Source of the DNA: Actinoplanes sp. SE50/110
Lineage (GTDB): Bacteria; Actinomycetota; Actinomycetes; Mycobacteriales; Micromonosporaceae
Assembly (NCBI RefSeq): GCF_900119315.1
Contig: NZ_LT827010.1
Span: forward strand, 8,054,001 to 8,118,000
DNA: 64,000 bases
Direction of reading: 5' to 3'
Below, piece by piece: positions 1 to 7,128 of this stretch. Position numbers and translations under genes: made by a program. The stretch's first letter is position 1; each line of letters starts with the position of its first letter. Below the pieces are notes generated by a model. The model did no database searches. It saw only the letters and a program-made list of their open reading frames with translations, and had not been told where the DNA came from.

Positions 1-217
1 CGCGGGCGAACGACACCAGGGCCCGGCCCAGCCGGTACGAGCCGCTGTCGGCCAGCTTCCGGCTCTTCTCGCGCTCCCGGTCACGCTGCTCGACGAGCCG
101 GTCGCAGCGGGCCCGCCAGGAGTCGCGCTCCAACTCGACCGACCGCATCCGCCCGGTCAGCGCGGCGATCTCCCAGTGCAGTCTCTCCAGCTCCGGCTTG
201 GTGGACAGATCGGACAT
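1..217 (-). CDS. Coiled-coil protein, 5' part only (runs off the window)
   Basis: The first 72 residues of a leftward gene are visible; the rest lies beyond the window edge. It begins MSDLSTKPELERLHW and is charged and heptad-like from about residue 8 to 55 (LERL, IAAL, MRSVELERD), which predicts a coiled coil. It then reads SYRLGRALV, a phrase commonly seen where coiled coils adjoin glycosyltransferase or polysaccharide-related domains. The ATG lies two bases after the stop of the upstream 731-aa glycosyltransferase, so the two are almost certainly co-transcribed and translationally coupled. The function is not recognisable from this fragment; a role with the neighbouring glycosyltransferases is inference only. 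Confidence 0.7.
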   Translation of the reverse strand, partial: MSDLSTKPELERLHWEIAALTGRMRSVELERDSWRARCDRLVEQRDREREKSRKLADSGSYRLGRALVSFAR

Positions 218-219
218 GT

Positions 220-2415
220 TCACGCTCCGCTTCGTACGTTCTCGGCTCTTCGTACGGTTTCGGCGGCGAGTTCCGCCAGCCAGCGTGCCGCGGCCCCGGC
301 TCCGTTGTCGAAGCCCACCTCCCCGCACCGGCGCACCAGCTGTTCGCGCACCTCGGGCCGGACCGCCTCGGCCAGCACCCGGTCCAGCTCGTCGCTGTCC
401 GGGTCCTCCACCCACAGCGCCGCCCCGGAGGAGGCGGCGAACCGGGCCCGGGCCACCTGGTCGTCCAGGGACGTCTCCCGGTTCGGCACGAACACCGCCG
501 GCACGCCGAAAGCGAGCAGCTCATGGAAGGAGTTGTAACCGGACGCACTGACCACCAGGTCCAATCCGCGCAGATACCGGCTGATCGGGTACACCTTGAC
601 CACCGTGGCCCCGGGCACCGGCGGCATCGGTTCGGTCGCGATCATCGACTCGGCGAGCAGCACCTGGAACCCGGCCTCGCGCAGCTGCCGGGCGATCCGG
701 CCGACCGGCGAGGCGATGTCGTTGATGTTCCCGGCGCCCAGCTGCAGCAGCGCGGCCGGACGGCCCGGTTCCAGGCCCAGCGCGGCCCGGGCCTCGTCCG
801 GCGCGGCCAGGTCCGCCCGGTCCAGCAGCATGATCGGGTCGACCGCGTGCACGCCGGCCCGGTCCGCCACGGTCGGGCCCCGATCGACCGCCGCGGCGAA
901 CTCGCCGGGCTCCAGGATCCGGTCGAAGGCGGCGCCCCGGGCGATCCACTCGGCGCCGGTGCCGCGCCGCCACATCGGTCGGCGCACCCACACCCAGGTG
1001 ACGTCCGGGCGGGCCGCGGCGGCCGCCACGATGCCCTCGTGCGGGACGCTGTCGACCGCGACCACGGCCGGGCGGTGCAGGTCGACCAGGTGTTCCAGGC
1101 GGGCCTGCAGGAAACCGGCCCAGCGCTGCTTGGCCAGGCCCAGAACGGTCCGGGACGGCAGGTACTCGGTGAGGAAACCCTCGCGGTGGGCGACCGAGGC
1201 GCCGTACGACTGGGTGGCGATCACCGCCGGATGCTGCTCGGGCAGACGCCGGCCGATCGCCATCAGACGGGACAGGTGGCCGAGGCCCGCGCCGTTGTCG
1301 CTGAGCATCAGGACCGGGCGGGGGCGGGGGGTGGGCTCGCCGTGCCGGGCCGTGCCGGAAGCCCGGTGGGCGGCGGGGCGGGCGCCGGCGCCGCGGTCGG
1401 CGAGGCGGGCCAGGTGGGAGGCGACGCCGTAGCGGGTGTCGACGAACTCGCGGGCCTTGGCCGCGACCGCGCGGTAGGACGCCGGGTCGGCCCACAGGCG
1501 GCGGACGAGGGGCTCGACGCCGGCCGGGGTGGCATACAGGGCCGCGTCACCGAAGATCGGGCGGAAGTGCTCGCCGATGATGGCGGGAACGCCGGCGGCC
1601 ATCGCCTCCAGGATCGTGCGGCCGAACGCTTCCACCAGATCGGGGTGGTGGAAGTAGACGAAGAAATCGATGCTGCGCAGGAAGGCGAGAGGCTCCTCCT
1701 GGCCGAACGGGATGATCTCCCAGTTGGTGGGGCGGCGGCCGAGGATGCGGGTGGCGATCTCACCGCCACCGAGAACGCGTACCCTGATGTCCGGCTTGTC
1801 GGGGTAAGCCTGGAGCAGCTCGCCCGCGGTGGGGGGCCATTTGACCAGGTCGGCGCGCCCGTGCCGGCCGATCACCGGGATGTCCCGCTTCCGCGGGACA
1901 TCGTTGGGCCACTCGCCCACATCGATGATCTCATGCCAGTCCTGGTCCGACAAATCGGACAGGCCCTGCCGGATCTGCGGGCTGATCGGCATCCACTCGA
2001 TCTCCGGACCGAAGTACAACTCGACCCGGTCGCGCACCTCGGCGAAGTCGTAGTACCGCGCCGGATCGGCGGCATCCCCGGGCGCCTGGTTGAGCACCAT
2101 CACGGTGCGCCCGGCCCGGATCCGCGGGACCACCGCCAGGTCCTCGGTGAAGATCCGCGGCTGCCGGATCACCAGCAGCTTGGCCTGGGTCACCGCGTCC
2201 GGCGTGGCCAGCTCGGCCGACCCGTCGCGGAGCAGCTCGGCGATCCGCGGGCTGAACGGCAACCCGTCCCGGTTGTGCGGCGACGGCACGTGCACCAGGA
2301 CGGTCCGCAACCCGGCCTCGGCCTGCGCGCGCACCTCGGCCGCGATCGCCGCCGAGTTCCCGCCCGGATACCGGAAGTCGGAGAGGATCGCCACGTCATG
2401 GACGGTCGCGGTCAT
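220..2415 (-). CDS. Two-domain glycosyltransferase (GT4-like plus MurG/GT28-like)
   Basis: This 731-aa protein appears to fuse two GT-B glycosyltransferases. The first (about residues 1-335) has GT4 features: IGRHGRADLVKW carries the donor-phosphate Arg/Lys pair, and VEAFGRTILEAMAAG (near 258-275) is an intact EX7E motif. After a Pro/Arg-rich linker, the second half (about 365-720) opens with SDNGAGLGHLSRLMAIG, the glycine-rich GxGHLxR loop of MurG/GT28-type enzymes, and ends with a donor-site-like region (SASGYNSFHELLAFGVPAVF). No signal peptide or membrane segment is seen, so a cytoplasmic or membrane-associated role in assembling a surface glycan is likely. It is the first gene of a leftward unit with the coiled-coil gene. 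Substrates are unknown. Confidence 0.85.
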   Translation of the reverse strand: MTATVHDVAILSDFRYPGGNSAAIAAEVRAQAEAGLRTVLVHVPSPHNRDGLPFSPRIAELLRDGSAELATPDAVTQAKLLVIRQPRIFTEDLAVVPRIRAGRTVMVLNQAPGDAADPARYYDFAEVRDRVELYFGPEIEWMPISPQIRQGLSDLSDQDWHEIIDVGEWPNDVPRKRDIPVIGRHGRADLVKWPPTAGELLQAYPDKPDIRVRVLGGGEIATRILGRRPTNWEIIPFGQEEPLAFLRSIDFFVYFHHPDLVEAFGRTILEAMAAGVPAIIGEHFRPIFGDAALYATPAGVEPLVRRLWADPASYRAVAAKAREFVDTRYGVASHLARLADRGAGARPAAHRASGTARHGEPTPRPRPVLMLSDNGAGLGHLSRLMAIGRRLPEQHPAVIATQSYGASVAHREGFLTEYLPSRTVLGLAKQRWAGFLQARLEHLVDLHRPAVVAVDSVPHEGIVAAAAARPDVTWVWVRRPMWRRGTGAEWIARGAAFDRILEPGEFAAAVDRGPTVADRAGVHAVDPIMLLDRADLAAPDEARAALGLEPGRPAALLQLGAGNINDIASPVGRIARQLREAGFQVLLAESMIATEPMPPVPGATVVKVYPISRYLRGLDLVVSASGYNSFHELLAFGVPAVFVPNRETSLDDQVARARFAASSGAALWVEDPDSDELDRVLAEAVRPEVREQLVRRCGEVGFDNGAGAAARWLAELAAETVRRAENVRSGA

Positions 2416-2512
2416 GCTCGTGCACTCCCCCTGCTCGGCTTTTGCCCCCCGGGTGCAACGACCCGCGGGGTGATCACGTCACGCCGGGCCGGGCCGGGGC
2501 GTTGGGCATTCC

Positions 2513-4807
2513 ATGCGGACGCACATCACCCCGGGCGCGTACGGATCCGCCCTGCTCGACCGGCATCTGCGGAGCCTGCGCAAGACCGGCCCGGACGGGC
2601 CCGCGACGGCCGCGCTGCGAGCCCGGTCCGCGGACGCCCGGGCGCTGCTCGCGTACGCCGCCGGCGTCACCGACCTCGACCAGTTGCTCAGCCGGGCCCG
2701 CGCCGGACGCCCCCTGCCGGACCGGGCCGACCCGTGGGACGTCGGCGAACTGGCCCGGGTGATCGCCCTGCAAGATCTGGAGCCGGAGGACCGGGCCGAC
2801 GGGCTGGCCCTGTTCGACGCCCTGCTGCGGGCCCACGGGCCGGCCGCGATTGCCCCCGCCCACCAGGGTCTGCATGTGCAACTCGCGTTCCCGGCCGGTC
2901 GGGCGGCCGACCTGCTGGAGCGCTACCGTGCGGTGCCCCGGCCGATCCGCGAGGCGCTCGCCGTCGACCTGGCCGCACCATCGACCTGGCTGACGCGGTT
3001 CAACGGCCTGCTCCCGGCGCCCGGCATCGCCCTGTCCGAGGGCGCCGGGCCGCGCTTCGACCGGATCCGGCCCGGGATCGCCCCGACCACCGCCGGCGGG
3101 ACCCTGATCAGCACCATCGTCACCACCTACCGGCCCGAGCCGGCGCTGCTCGTCACGATCCGCTCGCTGATCGCGCAGAGCTGGCCGGACCAGGAGATCC
3201 TGATCGTCGACGACGGCTCCCCGGACACCGCGATCCTGGACCGGGCGGCCGCCCTCGACCCGCGGATCCGGGTGCTGCGGATGCCCGTCAACGGCGGCAC
3301 CTACCTGGCCCGCAACGCCGCCCTGGACGCGGCTGCCGGCGAGTTCGTCACCTTCCAGGACTCCGACGACTGGTCCCACCCGCTACGCCTGGAACGCCAG
3401 GTGGCGCCGCTGCTCGCCGACCGTGGCCTGGTGGCCGTCACGTCCGCCGGGATGCGCGTCACCGGCGACCTGGTGATCACCCGCCCGGGGCATCCGCACC
3501 ATCGGACGTACAACCTCTCGTCGTTGATGATCCGGCGGGAGCCGGCCCTGGAGCGGCTCGGCTACCTGGACACCGTCCGCAAGGGCGCGGACGCGGAATA
3601 CGTCGAACGGGCCCGCGCGGTCTTCGGCCGGCCCGCCGTCCAGCACCTCGGCGGGGAGACCCTCGCCCTGATCCGGCTCTCCGGCGGCTCGCTGTCCAGC
3701 GCCGATCAGGCCCCCGGCTGGCTGCACCCGGCCCGGCAGGCGTACCTGTCGGCATGCCAGGCCTGGCACACCCGGATCGTCGCCGGCCGGGAACCGGCCC
3801 GCCGGCCACGCACCCCGCAGAGCCGCGCCTTCGCCGCCCCCGCCCTGCTCACCGGCACCGCCCGGCCGGAAACCTACGACCTGATCCTGGCCGGCGACTT
3901 CACCGCACCGGAGAGCGCCGGCCCGCTGCGCGCCCTGACCGGCCGCGCCGTCACCATGGCCCTGCTGCACCTGCCCACCCTCGACGCCGCCGGCCGCAAC
4001 CTCGACCCGGAGGTCCAACGCATGATCAACCTGGCCGAGGTCCGCCAGGTGTTCCTCGCCGACCGCGCGCACACCCGGCTTCTGGTGGTCCGCGGCCCGG
4101 CCGCGATCGCTTTCGCCGCCGGCCTGCCCAGCGGCATCAGCGCCGACCACGTCGTGATCGAGCACGATCCGGACTGGTCCCCCGCCGCGGAGGCGCTGAC
4201 CGCCGCCTCGATCCGCCTGTTCGGCGTCGAACCGGTCACCGTCCCACTGCCGTGCACCGTCGACCCGCGCCGCTGGCAGGCGGTCCGCACCCGGCCCGCC
4301 GGCGACCGCCCGATCCTCGGCCGGGCCACCGCTGACGGCCCCGACCACCTGCGAACCCTGCGCCGACTGGTCCGCGACGCCCCGGAATGCGACGTCCGCG
4401 TGCTGGACCGGTCCGCCGACGCCACCACCGCCTTCGGCCGGCGCACCCCGCTGAACTGGCTCGTCTACCGCGAGCCGGACGTCACCCCGCGCGGCTTCCT
4501 GCACCAGATCGACTTCTACCTCGGCCTGGGTGACCCCCCGGCCACCCTGCTGCCCGCCCTGGCCGCCGGCTGCGTCCTGCTGCTCCCCCCGGAGAGGGAG
4601 GCGGAATACGGCTCAGCGGCCGTCTACTGCACCCCGGACGACCTGCACCCGACGATGCGGCGGATGCACCGCAGCCCGGAACGCTGGGCAGCCCAGAGCG
4701 GCCGCGGCCGCGACTTCGCCCGCCGCCACCACCACGGCGTGTACGCCGACGCGGTCCTGACCCAGCTACGCCCGGCCGAGCTGCCGAAGCCCCGCACCGC
4801 CGGCTGA
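2513..4807 (+). CDS. GT2-family glycosyltransferase with degenerate GT-B C-terminal module
   Basis: This 764-aa protein has an all-helical N-terminal region (about 1-195), then a GT-A/GT2 catalytic domain (about 200-310): ISTIVTTYRPEPALL, a nucleotide-binding DDGSPD near 232, and FQDSDDWSHP near 282, which supplies the DxD-type metal site. The last third resembles the C-terminal half of a GT4 protein (NWLVYREPDVTPRGFLHQIDFYL pattern near 650-672; I quote it only as a landmark) but lacks the EX7E acids. It is a paralogue of the 844-aa gene at 7129-9663, with the same domain order. The start ATG is 97 bp from the divergently transcribed 731-aa glycosyltransferase, so the two may share a regulatory region. 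Likely role: transfer of sugars onto a cell-surface glycan; substrate unknown. Confidence 0.85.
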   Translation: MRTHITPGAYGSALLDRHLRSLRKTGPDGPATAALRARSADARALLAYAAGVTDLDQLLSRARAGRPLPDRADPWDVGELARVIALQDLEPEDRADGLALFDALLRAHGPAAIAPAHQGLHVQLAFPAGRAADLLERYRAVPRPIREALAVDLAAPSTWLTRFNGLLPAPGIALSEGAGPRFDRIRPGIAPTTAGGTLISTIVTTYRPEPALLVTIRSLIAQSWPDQEILIVDDGSPDTAILDRAAALDPRIRVLRMPVNGGTYLARNAALDAAAGEFVTFQDSDDWSHPLRLERQVAPLLADRGLVAVTSAGMRVTGDLVITRPGHPHHRTYNLSSLMIRREPALERLGYLDTVRKGADAEYVERARAVFGRPAVQHLGGETLALIRLSGGSLSSADQAPGWLHPARQAYLSACQAWHTRIVAGREPARRPRTPQSRAFAAPALLTGTARPETYDLILAGDFTAPESAGPLRALTGRAVTMALLHLPTLDAAGRNLDPEVQRMINLAEVRQVFLADRAHTRLLVVRGPAAIAFAAGLPSGISADHVVIEHDPDWSPAAEALTAASIRLFGVEPVTVPLPCTVDPRRWQAVRTRPAGDRPILGRATADGPDHLRTLRRLVRDAPECDVRVLDRSADATTAFGRRTPLNWLVYREPDVTPRGFLHQIDFYLGLGDPPATLLPALAAGCVLLLPPEREAEYGSAAVYCTPDDLHPTMRRMHRSPERWAAQSGRGRDFARRHHHGVYADAVLTQLRPAELPKPRTAG

Positions 4808-5113
4808 CCCGCCACGACCGCGCCGTCCGCCGCCCGCGACTCCCGGCGGGCCACACGGCAGCGGGGCACGGCACAGGGCGGACACGACGCAGGGCGGACA
4901 CGACGCAGGGGCACACGGCAGGGCGGGCACGGCAGCGGGCGGTCGCGGCACGGGGCGCGCACTGCTGCCGCAAGTTGTGGAACGGGTGCGGAGGGCGGCA
5001 ACCGATCGGCGACCCGGGCACTCCCGATCCGCGATCATCGCTGCGACAGGGGACGCCGAAGGGAACGGTGAGCCCGGCGACAAGCCGGGCGCCGCTTTCC
5101 GAAAGGGATCATC
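4808..5113. other. Intergenic leader of the CAP gene with short tandem repeats
   Basis: This 306-bp gap holds degenerate tandem repeats at about 4862-4957, including two adjacent identical 16-bp units (agggcggacacgacgc at 4875 and 4891). Nearer the CAP gene is a perfect hairpin (GCCCGGC-gacaa-GCCGGGC, 5072-5090), and a weak CTTT/AAAG stem overlaps the Shine-Dalgarno. The stem and the stretch ggGAACGGTGAG before it look like a structured leader, but it does not match the c-di-AMP or cobalamin riboswitch patterns I know well enough to name it. I see no gene here. Confidence 0.4.
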
Positions 5114-5599
5114 TTGCGCTCGCTGTTCCGCCGCCTTGCCGTCGTCGCCGCCCTCGCCCCGGCCGCCGCCCTCGGCGTCACGCTGCTGGCGACCCCGGCC
5201 GACGCCGCCGGAGTCTCCGAGGCGACGCTGCAGGCCGACATCGTCAAGCTCACCAACGCCCAGCGGACCGCGCACGGCTGCGCCGCCCTGAAGGTCGACG
5301 CCCGGCTGATCACCGCGGCTCGCGGGCACAGCGCGTACATGGCTCAGGGTGGGGCGTTCAGCCACACCGGCAAGGGCGGCTCCGACTTCGTCGCCCGCGA
5401 GAAGGCCGCCGGGTACCCGAAGCCGTCCGCGGAGAACATCGCCTGGGGATACCGCAGCGGCAAGGACGTCGTCGCGGCCTGGATGAAGAGCCCGGGACAC
5501 CGCGCCAACATCCTCAACTGCCAGTCGAAGACGGTGGGAGTGGGCGCGATCTACAGCAAGGGCGGCGCACCCTACTTCACGCAGGACTTCGGTTACTGA
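5114..5599 (+). CDS. Secreted CAP-superfamily (SCP-like) protein
   Basis: This 161-aa protein starts at a TTG codon preceded by GAAAGGG. A clear Sec signal peptide (arginines RSLFRR, then a hydrophobic Ala/Leu stretch) is probably cleaved after ATPADA, near residue 31. The rest is a single CAP domain with the family landmarks in order: LTNAQRTAHG, a His-containing AARGHSAYMAQ, FSHTGKGGSDF, the SAENIAWGY motif with its Glu, and MKSPGHRANILN. Two cysteines (in HGCAALKV and ILNCQSK) could form a disulphide. Bacterial CAP proteins are extracellular and their activities are mostly undefined. It is monocistronic, with a terminator-like hairpin about 210 bp downstream. Confidence 0.9.
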   Translation: MRSLFRRLAVVAALAPAAALGVTLLATPADAAGVSEATLQADIVKLTNAQRTAHGCAALKVDARLITAARGHSAYMAQGGAFSHTGKGGSDFVAREKAAGYPKPSAENIAWGYRSGKDVVAAWMKSPGHRANILNCQSKTVGVGAIYSKGGAPYFTQDFGY

Positions 5600-5810
5600 T
5601 CCGGCCGGGCCAGGCGGAATCTGACGGTCGGAAGCAAGGTCGAATGCTCGCAGCAGATGTCGTGCGCCGCGGCCGACAACTGATCGTCGCCCATCGGGGG
5701 CGAGCGGGCACAGCGCTTTGGCCGCTGTCGCGTTCAGGACAATCGCCCAGCCCTTCCACATCCGCTGTTGGTCGCGGAATCCCCAAGCAAGCCGGCTTTG
5801 CCGGCCCATG

Positions 5811-5854
5811 AGCAGGCCCCCGCCGATCCCCCTGCGGCGGGGGCCTGCTTCTTT
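5811..5854 (+). terminator. Strong stem-loop terminator downstream of the CAP gene
   Basis: Fourteen-bp arms (5811-5824 and 5836-5849) enclose an 11-nt loop and are followed by TTCTTT. It lies between the rightward CAP gene and the leftward methyltransferase gene, about 210 bp beyond the CAP stop. Nothing gene-like is seen between 5600 and 5810 apart from a small gccggc-tttg-type hairpin at about 5791-5805. Confidence 0.8.
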
Positions 5855-5882
5855 GCCTGCCGCCCATGATCGTGGGCCGATC

Positions 5883-6017
5883 GGCAGCGCGGGTCGACGG
5901 CGCGCGGCCGAACGGCAGCGCGGGCCGACGGCGCGCGGCCGAACGGCAGCGCGGGCCGACGGCGCGCGGCCGAACGGCAGCGCGGGCCGACGGCGCGCGG
6001 CCGAACGGTGGCGCGGG
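5883..6017. repeat. Minisatellite, 31-bp unit, four full copies plus a partial
   Basis: A 31-bp unit beginning ggcagcgcgggccgacgg repeats head-to-tail from 5883, 5914, 5945 and 5976, with a diverged partial copy from 6007 that runs into the 3' end of the methyltransferase gene. Copies 2-4 are identical and copy 1 differs by one base, so the array expanded recently. There are no spacers, so it is not a CRISPR array. Confidence 0.9.
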
Positions 6018-7061
6018 TCAGCGGGGCGCGGTAGCCGTAGCTGTGGTGAGTCTGGTGGAGCGGTCGTAGGAGAGAACGGCGTGGCGGCCGAGCAGCTCGC
6101 CTTCGCGGGCGAGGCCGTCGACGGCGGCCAGCCAGTTCTCGATGGCGGCCTGTTCATCGCTGCGGTTCGCGTCGTCGAAGACGATGGTGGCGCGGTCGGC
6201 GAGGCGGGGTTCGAGGACGGGCAGGGCGGGATACCGGCTGTCCGGGCCGACCGCGGCCGGCGGTCCGTCGACCAGCAGCAGGTCGACGCCGGTCAGGTCG
6301 TCGAGGGCGGCCGGGTCGTACCACGGGAAGGACCGCTCGCCCAGCTCGACCGGGGTGAGCGGGGCATCGCGGACCTCGGCGACCCCGGTCAGCCCGTGGG
6401 CCCGCAGCGCGGCGCGGGTGCGGGCGGCGTAGTCCGGGTCGTGGTCGAGGGAGATCAGCCGGCCGCCGACCTGTTCGAGCACGTAGGCGAGCCACACCGT
6501 GGACGTCCCGCTGCCCAGTTCGAGGACCAGCCGCGGCCGCCGGGTGCGGACCAGGAAGAGCAGCTCCAGCAGGTCGGTCGGGTTGAGCGCGAAGTCGCCG
6601 GAGGACGGCATCGGCGCGCGCGGGGTCAGCCCCTGGAAGAGCTGCACGGTCGCCTCCACCTCGCGGGGCACGGCGAACCGCAGGTCCCGGACACCGCGGT
6701 CGGCGATCCGCTGGACCCGGGCCACCGCGTCGAACAGTTCCCGGTGCCGGTCCTCGGTGTTGAGCCGCTGGCGTTCGACCGCGGACACCACCCGGCGCTG
6801 CGTCTGGTCGAGCACCACCCGCAGGTCGCGGATCTCCCGCCGGTCGGCCCGCATCCCGGCCAGCCGCAGGTTGACCCGGAGCACCCCGGCCACCGCCACC
6901 GCGAGCAGCAGCGCGAGCAGGCAGACCGCGATCCGGGCCGCGTCGTACACGGCGGCCACGGTGACCGCGGCGACCAGCAGCGAGGTGATCACCACGGCGC
7001 CGATGGTGAGCGGGCCGAGAGCCCGTGCCCGGCCGGCCAGCCGGCGTAGTTTGCGGACCAT
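6018..7061 (-). CDS. Membrane-tethered class I SAM methyltransferase
   Basis: This 347-aa protein has two hydrophobic segments near its N-terminus (about 14-38 and 41-59), a polar helical linker, then a Rossmann methyltransferase domain with motif I LVLELGSGTSTVWLA near 175-188, the acidic post-I ISLDHDPDY and LLLVDGPPA near 255-263. It resembles O-methyltransferases that modify sugars or small molecules. The ATG at 7061 is chosen over the in-frame ATG at 7112 because it follows GAGGTGG at good spacing; the upstream one would have its purine run abutting the start. It lies downstream of the 844-aa GT2 gene on the same strand, suggesting methylation of the same glycan. Substrate unknown. Confidence 0.8.
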   Translation of the reverse strand: MVRKLRRLAGRARALGPLTIGAVVITSLLVAAVTVAAVYDAARIAVCLLALLLAVAVAGVLRVNLRLAGMRADRREIRDLRVVLDQTQRRVVSAVERQRLNTEDRHRELFDAVARVQRIADRGVRDLRFAVPREVEATVQLFQGLTPRAPMPSSGDFALNPTDLLELLFLVRTRRPRLVLELGSGTSTVWLAYVLEQVGGRLISLDHDPDYAARTRAALRAHGLTGVAEVRDAPLTPVELGERSFPWYDPAALDDLTGVDLLLVDGPPAAVGPDSRYPALPVLEPRLADRATIVFDDANRSDEQAAIENWLAAVDGLAREGELLGRHAVLSYDRSTRLTTATATAPR

Positions 7062-7128
7062 GGAACTGCCACCTCCCGTGCCTGCGCGCGGCCGCGGGGG
7101 CGACCACTCCATCCCCTAACGGCGCAAC

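Noticed and set aside
523..4335. 1270-codon rightward open frame over the double glycosyltransferase and first GT2 gene
   Set aside because: It is antisense or out of frame to two clear glycosyltransferases; its Arg/Pro/Gly-rich translation has no domain. Long shadow frames are expected at this GC content.
5040..5113. c-di-AMP or cobalamin riboswitch before the CAP gene
   Set aside because: A GGGAAC-GGTGAG string and a hairpin hint at it, but the remaining conserved blocks of either class are missing.
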